Shown here: positions 28,618-36,597 of the stretch, in pieces | Layout of the letters: each line of letters begins with the position of its first letter | How positions within the stretch are numbered: the first letter of the stretch is position 1 | Source: Streptomyces alfalfae | Lineage (GTDB): Bacteria > Actinomycetota > Actinomycetes > Streptomycetales > Streptomycetaceae | Reading direction: 5' to 3' | NCBI RefSeq assembly: GCF_004127445.1 | Contig: NZ_QEXM01000033.1 | Location: 62,001-126,000 of the forward strand | DNA: 64,000 nucleotides | The notes under the pieces: generated by a model | What the model was told of the DNA's origin: nothing | What the model saw: the letters and a program-made list of their open reading frames with translations, nothing else | Databases searched by the model: none | Program-made: the position numbers and the translations under genes

Positions 28618-29199
28618 ATGAGCACTCCCGAGCGTCTGATCGAGTCCACCCGCGAACTCCTGTGGGAGCGCGGTTACGTGGGGACCAGCCCCAAGGCGAT
28701 CCAGCAGCACGCGGGCGCCGGCCAGGGCAGCATGTACCACCACTTCGCCGGCAAGCCCGACCTGGCGCTCGCCGCGATCCGCCGCACCGCCGAGGAGCTG
28801 CGCCGCACGGTCGACGACGTGCTGGGCGGCGACGGACCCGCGTACGCGCGCGTCGAGGCGTATCTGCTGCGCGAGCGCGACGTGCTGCGGGGCTGCCCGG
28901 TCGGGCGGCTCACGATGGACCCGGACGTCATCGCCGACGACACGCTGCGCGCACCCGTGACCGAGACGCTCGACTGGCTGCGCGACCGGCTCGCCGGGAT
29001 CGTGCGGGAGGGGCGCGAGCGCGGCGAGTTCGCGGCGTCGCTCGACCCGCACCGGACCGCGTCGCTGATCGTGGCCACGGTCCAGGGCGGCTATGTCCTG
29101 GCGCGCGCCTCCGGCTCACCGGCCGCGTTCGAGGCGGGAGTGCGCGGCCTGCTCGCCCTCCTCGCGTCGGCCGGGCCCGACGACACCACCACGCAGTGA
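28618..29199 (+). CDS. TetR/AcrR family transcriptional regulator
   Basis: 193 residues from ATG 28618 (an ATG at 28582 would start inside or ahead of the operator). The helix-turn-helix STRELLWERGYVGTSPKAIQQHAGAGQGSMYHHFAGKPDLALAAI is canonical. The C-terminal region (LLRERDVLRGCPVGRLTMDPDVI.. GIVREGRERGEF... VATVQGGYVLARA) is of the TetR_C LmrA/YxaF-like type, with a conserved GCP..R.TMDP. No Shine-Dalgarno is visible, so the mRNA may be leaderless. First gene of a tight operon with the cupin, DUF4865 and phosphotriesterase genes, which it very probably controls. Confidence 0.9.
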   Translation: MSTPERLIESTRELLWERGYVGTSPKAIQQHAGAGQGSMYHHFAGKPDLALAAIRRTAEELRRTVDDVLGGDGPAYARVEAYLLRERDVLRGCPVGRLTMDPDVIADDTLRAPVTETLDWLRDRLAGIVREGRERGEFAASLDPHRTASLIVATVQGGYVLARASGSPAAFEAGVRGLLALLASAGPDDTTTQ

Positions 29200-29210
29200 G
29201 GACTTCCGCG

Positions 29211-29609
29211 TTGCACATCACCCGAAGCAGGCCCGCGAGCGTGCGGGGCCCCGCCGAGCAGTTCACCGGCGCCGTCTGGCTCGACGAGATCGCCGCACCC
29301 GAAGCCCCGTCACGGCTGCGTGTCTTCAGCGTCCACTTCGCGCCCGGCGCCCGTACGGCCTGGCACACCCATCCGCACGGCCAGGTCCTGCACGTCACCG
29401 AGGGAGAGGGCCGCGTCCAGCGCGCGGGCGGTCCCGTCGAGCACATCCGGGCGGGCGACACCGTCTGGATCGAACCCGGTGAGAGCCACTGGCACGGCGC
29501 CGGGCCGCACACCTTCATGACCCACCTGGCCACGGTGGAGGCGGCGGCGGACGGGACGGTCGCCGACTGGGGCGCCCTGGTCGGCGACGTCCCCGCCACC
29601 GCCGAGTGA
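29211..29609 (+). CDS. Cupin-domain protein
   Basis: 132 residues from TTG 29211, which has GTGAGGA eight bases upstream; a GTG at 29196 overlapping the TetR stop is the alternative. The single cupin barrel shows motif 1 FAPGARTAWHTHPHGQVLHVTEGEG (His, His, Glu-type metal ligands) and motif 2 IRAGDTVWIEPGESHWHGAGP. Similar small cupins are annotated as (R)-mandelonitrile lyase/carboxymuconolactone-type or quercetinase-like, so the activity is open. Second gene of the TetR operon, overlapping or abutting both neighbours. Confidence 0.85.
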   Translation: MHITRSRPASVRGPAEQFTGAVWLDEIAAPEAPSRLRVFSVHFAPGARTAWHTHPHGQVLHVTEGEGRVQRAGGPVEHIRAGDTVWIEPGESHWHGAGPHTFMTHLATVEAAADGTVADWGALVGDVPATAE

Positions 29610-29632
29610 TCCGGCGAACGACGGAGTACACG

Positions 29633-30226
29633 ATGCACGCCATGCAGTACGACATCACCCTGCCCGCCGACTACGACATGGACGTCATCCGGCGCCGCGT
29701 CGCGACGAAGGGCCATCTGCTCGACGCGTTCTCCGGACTCGGCTTCAAGGCGTACCTGATGCGCGAGCGCGGCAGGGACGGCTCACCCGTCAACCAGTAC
29801 GCGCCGTTCTACCTCTGGAACACCGCCCACGGCATGAACTCCTTCCTCTGCGGCCCCGGCTTCCAGGGCCTCGCCGACGACTTCGGGCGGCCCGTGGTGC
29901 GGCACTGGACGACTCTCGCGTACGAGGAGTCGCCCGGCGCGGTGACCGGCGCGGCCCCGCCGAGGGCGGCGCTGCGCCGTCGCGAACCGGTCCCCGCGGA
30001 AACGCCGCTGCCGGTGCTCGCGGAGGAACTCGCCCGCGAGGCCGCGCGGTCGACCCGCGAGGAGGGCGCGGTGTGCGCCCTCGCGGCCGTCGACCCGCGG
30101 ACCTGGGAGGCCGTGCGCTTCTCCCTCTGGGAGCACGAGCCGCCGCAAGGCCCCGGGGACGTCTTCGAGGTGCTGCACGTCTCGGCCCCGGAGCGGGAGG
30201 GGCTGCCGAGGGGACGGCAGTGGTGA
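29633..30226 (+). CDS. DUF4865 family protein
   Basis: 197 residues from ATG 29633 (RBS CGGAG; an in-frame GTG at 29606 overlaps the cupin stop). The N-terminal MHAMQYDITLPADYDMDVIRRRV, GHLLDAFSGLGFKAYLMRERG, DGSPVNQYAPFYLWNTAHGMNSFLCGPGFQGL region is the DUF4865 signature. The family lies in the dimeric alpha/beta barrel-like, stress-related group and is usually found beside TetR regulators and cupins. The C-terminal part (DPRTWEAVRFSLWE... GDVFEVLHVSAPE) is conserved. No function is known. The stop overlaps the start of the next gene (GTGA). Confidence 0.8.
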   Translation: MHAMQYDITLPADYDMDVIRRRVATKGHLLDAFSGLGFKAYLMRERGRDGSPVNQYAPFYLWNTAHGMNSFLCGPGFQGLADDFGRPVVRHWTTLAYEESPGAVTGAAPPRAALRRREPVPAETPLPVLAEELAREAARSTREEGAVCALAAVDPRTWEAVRFSLWEHEPPQGPGDVFEVLHVSAPEREGLPRGRQW

Positions 30227-31167
30227 CGCCGCCCGGCAGGGCCGCCGCCGGCTCGGCCACGGTCCGCACCGTCCTCGGTGACATACCCCCGGCGGACCTC
30301 GGGGTCTGTGACGCCCACGACCATCTGTTCCTGCGCAGCCCCCGGCTGCCGGGGCAGGAGCTGGACTCCCCCGCGTCGGCCGCCGGTGAACTGGCGGCAT
30401 TCCACGCGGCCGGCGGCCGGAGCGTCGTCCAGTGGACACCGCACGGCATGGGGCGGCGGGCGGAACGGCTGCCCGGACTGGCCCGGGCCGCCGGGGTGCA
30501 CGTGGTGGCCGCGACGGGCCTGCACCAGGCCGTCCACTACCCCCCGAAGACGCTGGACCGGCTCCGGACGCACGGGCTCGCGGAGCTGTTCGTCCGTGAA
30601 CTCACCGAAGGGGTGGGGACGTCGGGCGTACGCGCCGGGCTGATCAAGGTCGCGGGCGGCTACCACGGGCTCGACGCCCACGCCCGCTGGACCATGACGG
30701 CGGCGGCCGAGGCGCACCACGCGACGGGCGCCCCGATCGCCGTGCACCTGGAACTGGGCACGGCCCCGCTCGACGTACTCGACCTGCTCTGCGCCGACTC
30801 GGCGGTGCCGCCGCACAAGGTGATCCTGGGTCACCTCAACCGCCACCCCGACCTGACCGTCCACCGCCAGGCCGCCGAAGCGGGCGCCTACCTCGCCTTC
30901 GACGGCCCCTCCCGTGCCCACCACGCCACGGACTGGCGCATGCCGGACGCGGTGAGCGCCCTGGTCGACGCGGGCTTCGGCGACCGCCTCCTCCTCGGCG
31001 GTGACACGACGACGGCGGAGGCCCGTTCGGTCGACGGCGGCCCCGGCATGCCGCATCTGCTGCGCCGGGTTAGCCCCCTGCTCCGGATCGCGGTGGGCGA
31101 GGAGCCGGTGCGGCAGATCCTCACGGTCAGCCCCGGGCGGGCCTTCGGGGCGGAGTGGCCGTGCTGA
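30223..31167 (+). CDS. Phosphotriesterase-family metal-dependent hydrolase (lactonase-like)
   Basis: 314 residues from GTG 30223 (GAGGGGA eight bases upstream; GTG 30220 is possible). The binuclear metal site can be traced: VCDAHDHLF (HxH), IKVAGGYHG (carboxylated Lys), APIAVHLELG (His), ILGHLNRHPD (His) and LLLGGDTTTA (Asp). Members hydrolyse lactones, including acyl-homoserine lactones, or phosphotriesters; most natural members are lactonases. The start-stop overlap with DUF4865 couples its translation to the TetR operon. The natural substrate, probably also the inducer, is unknown. Confidence 0.85.
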   Translation: MTPPGRAAAGSATVRTVLGDIPPADLGVCDAHDHLFLRSPRLPGQELDSPASAAGELAAFHAAGGRSVVQWTPHGMGRRAERLPGLARAAGVHVVAATGLHQAVHYPPKTLDRLRTHGLAELFVRELTEGVGTSGVRAGLIKVAGGYHGLDAHARWTMTAAAEAHHATGAPIAVHLELGTAPLDVLDLLCADSAVPPHKVILGHLNRHPDLTVHRQAAEAGAYLAFDGPSRAHHATDWRMPDAVSALVDAGFGDRLLLGGDTTTAEARSVDGGPGMPHLLRRVSPLLRIAVGEEPVRQILTVSPGRAFGAEWPC

Positions 31168-31215
31168 CCGTCAGCGGCACACGGCCCGTTGACGGCAGGC
31201 AAGGCGCCGAACGTA

Positions 31216-31251
31216 TTGCACTGAACGTTCCAGAACCGGTACGGTTCCCGC
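31216..31251 (+). promoter_or_regulatory. Leaderless promoter with embedded operator before the second TetR gene
   Basis: TTGCAC (31216-31221) and TACGGT (31240-31245) are 18 bases apart, and only 6 bases separate the -10 from the ATG at 31252, so the transcript would start at the start codon. GAACCG-GTA-CGGTTC (31233-31247) is a perfect inverted repeat lying over the -10, as expected for autorepression. Confidence 0.65.
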
Positions 31252-31851
31252 ATGGCCCGACCGAGGACTTTTGACGAGGAACGGGCTCTGGACGCGGCGA
31301 TGCGCGCGTTCTGGGTGAAGGGCTACGAGGCCACGTCGACCCAGGACCTCTGCGACGCCACGGGCCTGGGCCGCAGCAGCATCTACAACACCTTCAGCAG
31401 CAAGCACGACCTCTTCCGGCGCGCCCTCGCCCGCTACATGGACGCCATGAACGCCCGCCAGTTCGACATCCTGGACGACACGGAGCGGCCGGCCATCGAG
31501 CGGCTGCGGGCACTGTTCACCCGGGTGATCGACGGGGAGTTCGAGCAGCGCGAGGACGGGCACAGCATCGGCTGCCTCACCGTCAACACCACCGTCGAAC
31601 TCGCCGCGCGCGACCCCGAGGCCGCCGCCATGCTGGAGCGCGACCTCGCGAGGCGACTCGCGTCGCTGGGGGCCGCCATCCGGGCCGGGCAGCGGGACGG
31701 CGACATCACGTCGGGGCGGGACGCCGACACCCTCGCGCGGTACCTCAACGCCGTCATCGGCGGCATGCGCGTCTCCGCACAGGGCGGCGCCGACCGGGCC
31801 GCCCTGCACGCCATCGCCGCCACCGCGCTCGACGCGCTGACGGTGCGCTGA
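31252..31851 (+). CDS. TetR/AcrR family transcriptional regulator
   Basis: 199 residues. The N-terminal helix-turn-helix is RTFDEERALDAAMRAFWVKGYEATSTQDLCDATGLGRSSIYNTFSSKHDLFRRAL. The C-terminal region has the AcuR/TetR_C_16-like pattern IDGEFEQREDGHSIGCLTVNTTVELAARDPEAA, where SIGCL..NT.VE.A is conserved in repressors of small-molecule reductases and efflux pumps. No RBS precedes the ATG, which agrees with the leaderless promoter. The downstream MFS gene has its own inverted repeat, so this protein probably controls both itself and the pump. Confidence 0.92.
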   Translation: MARPRTFDEERALDAAMRAFWVKGYEATSTQDLCDATGLGRSSIYNTFSSKHDLFRRALARYMDAMNARQFDILDDTERPAIERLRALFTRVIDGEFEQREDGHSIGCLTVNTTVELAARDPEAAAMLERDLARRLASLGAAIRAGQRDGDITSGRDADTLARYLNAVIGGMRVSAQGGADRAALHAIAATALDALTVR

Positions 31852-31939
31852 CCGGCCCCGCGCCCTTTCCTCACCCACCGGCACAGCCGCCCGCGGCCAC
31901 CGTGTCACGCCCCGCCGCGGGCGGCCCGCCCACGCCCTG

Positions 31940-31963
31940 GTTTTGTACTGACCCATCCAAAAC
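31940..31963 (+). promoter_or_regulatory. Inverted repeat upstream of the MFS efflux gene
   Basis: GTTTTG (31940-31945) and CAAAAC (31958-31963) form a perfect inverted repeat around 12 bases, in an otherwise GC-rich gap and 34 bases before the ATG. It is a candidate TetR-type operator, although it differs from the repeat in front of the upstream tetR gene. Confidence 0.45.
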
Positions 31964-31996
31964 TTGTCCCTCAGCACCCGACAGGAGCACGACGCC

Positions 31997-33214
31997 ATGC
32001 CCCGCGCCGTATACGTTCTGGCCCTCGGCATCTTCACCATGGTGACCAGCGAGTTCGTGGTCGCCGGCCTCATGCCGCAGATGGCCGACGGCCTCGACGC
32101 CACGATCCCCGAGATCGGCTACCTCATCACCGCCTTCGCCGCCGCGATGGCGCTCGGCGGCCCGTTCCTCACGGTCGCCCTCCTGCGGATGCGTCAGAAG
32201 AGCGCGCTGATGCTGCTGTTCGGCGTCTTCCTCGCGGGCAACGTGCTCGCCGCCCTCGCGCCCGACTACCGCACCATGCTGGTGGCCCGCGTGCTCACCG
32301 GCATCGCGTCACAGGCCTTCTTCGGCGTCTCGCTCTCGCTGGTCTTCCGCGTCACCGGTCCCGCCGTGCGGGGCCGCGCCGTCGCCGTGGCCCTCAACGG
32401 GCTGATGCTCGGCACACTCCTCGGCCTGCCGATCTCCACCGTCATCGGTGAGCACCTGGGCTGGCGCGCGGCGTTCTGGGCCATCACGGCGCTGACCGTG
32501 CTCGCCGCCCTGGCCACGCTCACCGGAGTGCCGGCGGTCGAGGGTGACGCCGACGAGAACGGCGGTCTCCGGCGGGAACTCGGCGCCTTCCGCAGCCCGC
32601 GGCTCTGGTTCACCCTCACCACCAGCACCTTCGTCATCGGCGCCACCTTCTCCGCCTTCAGCTACCTCAACCCGATCCTCACCGGCATCACCGGCTTCTC
32701 CACGGGAGCCGTGCCGCTGCTCCTCATCGGATACGGGGCGGCCACCGTCGTCGGCAACACGGTCGTGGGGCGGTTCGCCGACCGCCGCACGCTCCCCGTG
32801 CTGCTGATCGGTCTCGCACTGAACCTGGCCTTCCTCGTCGGGTTCGCGCTCTTCGCCCACCTGCCCGTCGCCGCCGTGCCGCTGATGACGGGCATCGGTC
32901 TGGTGGGGGTGACGATGAACCCCGCCCTCGTGACCCGCGTCCAGCGCGTCGGCAACGCACGGCCGCTGGTCAACACCGTGCACTCCTCGTTCATCACGCT
33001 CGGCATCATCATCGCGACGTCCGTCGGCGGCCCCGCCATCGACACCTTCGGCCTGCGCGCACCGCTGTGGGTCGGGGCGGGCCTCGCGCTGCTCGGGCTC
33101 GGCACACTGCTGCCGGACGTGCTGCGCCGTGGGGCCGAAGGCGGGACCGCCGAGCCGGAGACGGTCCCGGCCGCCGGGCGGAAGACCGCGCCGGACCTCG
33201 CGGGCGCCGCCTGA
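31997..33214 (+). CDS. MFS transporter, DHA1 (AraJ/Cmx-like) drug efflux type
   Basis: 405 residues, 12 predicted helices. The N-terminus MPRAVYVLALGIFTMVTSEFVVAGLMPQMADGLDATIPEIGYLITAFAAAMALGGPF contains the DHA1 antiporter-type first helices. Motif A is degenerate (LLRMRQKSALML); motif C-like AVALNGLMLGTLLGLPISTVIGEHLGWRAAFW is present. Close relatives include the CmlR/Cmx chloramphenicol exporters and AraJ. The start ATG 31997 has AGGAG upstream. The C-terminus is short and hydrophilic (TEPETVPAAGRKTAPDLAGAA-like). The position after tetR suggests substrate-inducible efflux. Confidence 0.9.
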   Translation: MPRAVYVLALGIFTMVTSEFVVAGLMPQMADGLDATIPEIGYLITAFAAAMALGGPFLTVALLRMRQKSALMLLFGVFLAGNVLAALAPDYRTMLVARVLTGIASQAFFGVSLSLVFRVTGPAVRGRAVAVALNGLMLGTLLGLPISTVIGEHLGWRAAFWAITALTVLAALATLTGVPAVEGDADENGGLRRELGAFRSPRLWFTLTTSTFVIGATFSAFSYLNPILTGITGFSTGAVPLLLIGYGAATVVGNTVVGRFADRRTLPVLLIGLALNLAFLVGFALFAHLPVAAVPLMTGIGLVGVTMNPALVTRVQRVGNARPLVNTVHSSFITLGIIIATSVGGPAIDTFGLRAPLWVGAGLALLGLGTLLPDVLRRGAEGGTAEPETVPAAGRKTAPDLAGAA

Positions 33215-33240
33215 CGGCCCGGCGTGCGGCCGGGGCCGCG

Positions 33241-34473
33241 TCAGCCGAGCGCGCCCAGGGGGTCGTCGAGCACCGGCTGCCAGGCCAGTTCGGCGGCCCC
33301 GACCAGACTGTTGTGGTCCAGCGTGCAGGCCAGGATCGGTACGCCGCCGCTGCGTCCCCACAGGCTCCGGTCGGCGACGACGGCGCGCAGCCGCTCGGGG
33401 TCCGCCTCCAGGAGGGCGCGGTGCAGGCCGCCCAGGATGATGCGGTCCGGGTTGAGGATGTTGACCAGGCCCGCGAGCCCGAGGCCGAGCCGGTCGATCA
33501 GCGCCTCGGCCGCGGCGCGCACGGAAGGATCGCCGTACGCGTCGCGCAGCAGTGCGCGCGCCTGCACGAGCAGCCCCTCGGGGCCGGGCTCGCGGCCCGC
33601 CTCCGTCAGGAAGGCCAGCGGGTCGGTCTCGACGTCGAGACAGCCGCGGCTGCCGCAGTGGCAGGGCCGCCCCTCGGGGTTCACCGTGAGGTGGCCGACC
33701 TCCAGGGCGAGGCCCGAACTGCCGGTGTGCAGACGCCCGTCGAGGACCAGCGCGCCGCCGACGCCGCGGTGCCCGGTCGCCACACAGAGCAGGTCCCGCG
33801 CGCCGCGGCCCGCGCCGTGGCGGTGCTCGGCGAGCGCGGCGAGGTTCACGTCGTTGGCGGCGAACGCGGGGCCCTCGATCTTCGCCTCGCGTACGCAGTC
33901 GGTGAAGATCTGCCGGACCTGGGCCCCCGCGGGCCACGCCAGGTGCAGCGGGTTCAGCGCGGTGCCCTCCGGCTCCGCGACGGCGGACGGCGCGGCGAGG
34001 CCCGCCCCCACGCAGCGCCTGCCGGTGTCCCGCAGCAGCCGCGCGCCCGCCTCGACGACGGAGCCGAGGACCTGGGCGGGGTCGGCGTCGACGGTCTCGC
34101 AGCCGGGGGCGGTCGCCACGATGCGTCCGCCGAGGCCGACCAGGGCGGCCCGGAAGCCGTCCGCGTGCACCTGCGCGGCGAGGACCACGGGCCCGTCCTC
34201 CGCGACGGAGAGGCGGTGCGACGGCCTGCCCTGCGACCCCGCCGCCGCGCTCGGCTTCGCGTCGATCCGGATCAGCCCGAGCGCTTCGAGCTCGGCGGCC
34301 ACGGCACCCGCGGTCGCGCGCGTGACGCCCAGCTCCGCGGTGAGCACGGCGCGGGTCGGGGCGCGCCCGGTGTGCACCAGTTCGAGCGCGGGTCCCAGCG
34401 CGCCGCGGCCCCGCTCCAGGCGGGTGCGGGTGGTCACTTCCCCCTCGGCACGGGGGTCAGCCTTGCCGTTCAT
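33241..34473 (-). CDS. ROK family transcriptional regulator
   Basis: 410 residues from ATG 34473; a GTG at 34440 preceded by GAGGGGGAA is an alternative and the start is uncertain. The N-terminal helix-turn-helix (GALGPALELVHTGRAPTRAVLTAELGVTRATAGAVAAELEALGLI) precedes a ROK sugar-kinase-like domain with GLAAPSAV, ANDVNLAALAEHRHG (aDVNLAALAE), EVGHLTVNPEGRPCHCGSRGCLDVE (zinc-binding CxCGxxGC) and the C-terminal LVNILNPDRIILGG. Such proteins (XylR/NagC type) repress sugar genes. It diverges from an MFS gene, probably its target. Its stop is only 27 bases past the convergent efflux gene. Confidence 0.9.
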   Translation of the reverse strand: MNGKADPRAEGEVTTRTRLERGRGALGPALELVHTGRAPTRAVLTAELGVTRATAGAVAAELEALGLIRIDAKPSAAAGSQGRPSHRLSVAEDGPVVLAAQVHADGFRAALVGLGGRIVATAPGCETVDADPAQVLGSVVEAGARLLRDTGRRCVGAGLAAPSAVAEPEGTALNPLHLAWPAGAQVRQIFTDCVREAKIEGPAFAANDVNLAALAEHRHGAGRGARDLLCVATGHRGVGGALVLDGRLHTGSSGLALEVGHLTVNPEGRPCHCGSRGCLDVETDPLAFLTEAGREPGPEGLLVQARALLRDAYGDPSVRAAAEALIDRLGLGLAGLVNILNPDRIILGGLHRALLEADPERLRAVVADRSLWGRSGGVPILACTLDHNSLVGAAELAWQPVLDDPLGALG

Positions 34474-34670
34474 GAAGGGGAGTGTCCCATGCTCCGTACA
34501 CGGCCAGGCCGTTCGAACGTCATCCGCTCGTTCCTTCCGGGAACCGTCTCGATCCGCCGTCCGTGCGCCGTGATCCGCCGTCCGGGCGCTGCGATCCGTC
34601 ACCTGGACACCACGCATCCCGTCACGCGCGCGTCTTGATCCGCTGCCCGTGGGCACTTTACCCTGACTTT

Positions 34671-35858
34671 GTGCCGCTACTAAACAAACCCGGGACCGCA
34701 GCGTCGCGGCCCGTCGCCCCCCACCTCCGCCGGCTGCGGATCGTGCTCACCGTCTTCTTCGCGCTCGACGGCTTCATCTTCGCCGGGTGGGTCGTCCGCA
34801 TCCCCGCCATCAAGGAACAGACGGGCGCGTCGACCGGCACGCTCGGACTCGCGCTGCTCGGCGTCTCGGCCGGGGCGGTGATCACGATGATGCTGACCGG
34901 ACGGCTCTGCCGCCGCTTCGGCAGCCACCGGGTCACCGTGGCCTGCGGCGTGCTCCTCTCCCTGAGCGTCGCCCTGCCGCCGCTGACCCACTCCGCGGCG
35001 GCACTGGCCGCCGTGCTCCTGGTCTTCGGCGCCGCGTACGGCGGCATCAACGTCGCGTTCAACAGCGCCGCCGTCGACCTCGTGGCCGCGCTGCGCCGGC
35101 CGATCATGCCCAGCTTCCACGCGGCGTTCAGTCTCGGCGGCATGGTCGGCGCGGGCGTCGGCGGGCTCCTCGCGGGCTCCCTCTCCCCCACGCGCCACCT
35201 CCTCGGCCTCACCGTGATCGGCCTGGTCGTCACCGCCGTCGCGGGGCGCGCGCTGCTGCGGATCGAGCCCCCGGCGGCGCCCGTCCGCCCCGAGGCCGAC
35301 GCCCCGCGCCGCCCGGCCTCCCGCACCCGCGGCCCCGTCCTCGTCTTCGGGCTCATCGCCCTGTGCACCGCGTACGGCGAGGGGGCGCTCGCCGACTGGG
35401 GCGCGCTCCACCTGGAGGAGGACCTGGCCGCCCACCCAGGGATCGCCGCCGCGGGCTACTCCTGTTTCGCCCTGGCCATGACGGTGGGCCGGCTCAGCGG
35501 AACGGTCCTGCTCGAACGGCTCGGCCAGACCCGCGTCATCGTGGTCGGCGGCGCCATGGCCGCCGCCGGCATGCTGCTCGGCGCGCTCGCCCCCGCCGTG
35601 TGGTTGGCCCTCATCGGCTTCGCGGTCACGGGGCTCGGGCTCGCCAACCTCTTCCCCGTGGCCGTCGAGCGGGCGGGCGCGCTGGCCGGGCCGAGCGGCG
35701 TGGCCACCGCGTCCACACTCGGCTACGGCGGCATGCTGCTCGGCCCGCCGGCCATCGGCTTCATGGCGGACTGGTCCACCCTGCCGACGGCGCTCACGAG
35801 CGTGGCCGGCCTGGCAGGGCTCGCCGCCGCCATCGGCTACGGCACGCGCCGCCGCTGA
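34671..35858 (+). CDS. MFS transporter (FucP/YbjJ-like)
   Basis: 395 residues from GTG 34671, with 12 hydrophobic segments. The N-terminus RRLRIVLTVFFALDGFIFAGWVVRIPAIKEQTGASTGTLGLALLGVSAGAVITMMLTGRLCRRFGSHRV includes the motif A-like GRLCRRFGSHR. The second half has GALADWGALHLEEDLA, typical of YbjJ-type MFS proteins, LERLGQTRVIVVGG (second motif A) and GYGGMLLGPPAIGFMADW. Substrates of this subgroup are poorly known (sugars are suggested). It is divergent from the ROK regulator with a shared 197-base promoter region, suggesting a sugar-responsive pair. The segment PAAPVRPEADAPRRPASRT is the central cytoplasmic loop. Confidence 0.88.
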   Translation: MPLLNKPGTAASRPVAPHLRRLRIVLTVFFALDGFIFAGWVVRIPAIKEQTGASTGTLGLALLGVSAGAVITMMLTGRLCRRFGSHRVTVACGVLLSLSVALPPLTHSAAALAAVLLVFGAAYGGINVAFNSAAVDLVAALRRPIMPSFHAAFSLGGMVGAGVGGLLAGSLSPTRHLLGLTVIGLVVTAVAGRALLRIEPPAAPVRPEADAPRRPASRTRGPVLVFGLIALCTAYGEGALADWGALHLEEDLAAHPGIAAAGYSCFALAMTVGRLSGTVLLERLGQTRVIVVGGAMAAAGMLLGALAPAVWLALIGFAVTGLGLANLFPVAVERAGALAGPSGVATASTLGYGGMLLGPPAIGFMADWSTLPTALTSVAGLAGLAAAIGYGTRRR

Positions 35859-35951
35859 CGGTTGACGCGCAGCGGTTCTCCACCTGCTCCCCACGACGGA
35901 GCGACTGCCGACGCGATCGCCGGCCGAGCAGGGGCCGGCGCCGCTGGGCCG

Positions 35952-36422
35952 TCAGCCGAACTGGCCGGGCCGGTAGTCGCCGGCCGGCTGCTGGACAACG
36001 GCGTTCATCCGGTTGAAGGCGTTGATGACGGCGATGACGGAGACCAGCGCGGCGAGCTGGTCCGCGTCGTAGTGCTTGGCGGCCTCGGCCCACGCCTCGT
36101 CGGAGACGCCCGACGAGTCGGCGATACGGGTGGCCTGCTCGGTCAGTTCCAGGGCTGCCCGCTCGGCCTCGGTGTAGACCTTCGCCTCGCGCCAGGTCGC
36201 GACCAGGTTGATCCGCACCTGGCTCTCGCCCGCCTCCGCCGCCTCCTTGGTGTGCATGTCGAGGCAGAAGCCGCAGCCGTTGATCTGGCTGGCGCGCATC
36301 CGCACCAACTCCTGTGTCGCGACCGGCAGGGGCGAGTCCAGGAGGGACCTGCCGGCGGCGACGAGGTGCTTCAGGTAGTTCACCGTGACCGGGTTGTCGT
36401 AGTAGTCCATACGGGGTTCCAC
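35952..36422 (-). CDS. Carboxymuconolactone decarboxylase / AhpD-like protein, ECF41 partner
   Basis: 156 residues from GTG 36422 (AGGGAG six bases upstream; ATG 36410 lies too far from that site). The AhpD fold signature is clear: LVRMRASQINGCGFCLDMHTKEAAEAGE with the redox CxxC (CGFC) and the downstream His. Relatives are alkylhydroperoxidase-like. The gene is divergent from an ECF41-type sigma gene, and its promoter region carries the sigma-type motif in the correct orientation. This is the conserved COE (carboxymuconolactone decarboxylase, oxidoreductase or epimerase) partner arrangement for ECF41, so it is the likely primary target gene. Confidence 0.9.
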   Translation of the reverse strand: MEPRMDYYDNPVTVNYLKHLVAAGRSLLDSPLPVATQELVRMRASQINGCGFCLDMHTKEAAEAGESQVRINLVATWREAKVYTEAERAALELTEQATRIADSSGVSDEAWAEAAKHYDADQLAALVSVIAVINAFNRMNAVVQQPAGDYRPGQFG

Positions 36423-36469
36423 GTCGTTCTCCCTTGGTGCGTCTGGTGCGTCCGCTGGTACACCTCACC

Positions 36470-36496
36470 GACGAAGCGGCCCGGAGAAATGTGAGG
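36470..36496 (-). promoter_or_regulatory. ECF41-type promoter of the carboxymuconolactone decarboxylase gene
   Basis: On the minus strand CCTCACA (36496-36490) is followed after exactly 16 bases by CGTC (36473-36470). ECF41 promoters are described as TGTCACA and CGTC with a 16-base spacer; TCACA and CGTC are kept here. It lies 48 bases before the GTG start. Confidence 0.75.
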
Positions 36497-36528
36497 CCGC
36501 CGCCGACGCGGCCCCGCACCCGGCCCGG

Positions 36529-36555
36529 TCTCACATTCCGGGGCGCTCGATCGTC
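36529..36555 (+). promoter_or_regulatory. ECF41-type promoter of the sigma factor gene
   Basis: TCTCACA (36529-36535) is followed after exactly 16 bases by CGTC (36552-36555), matching the ECF41 signature at all but one position of the -35. It is 42 bases before the sigma factor ATG and implies autoregulation. Confidence 0.75.
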
Positions 36556-36597
36556 GTATGGAGGAAGGCAGCAGCGACCGAGGGAGCCGGCCCAGTC

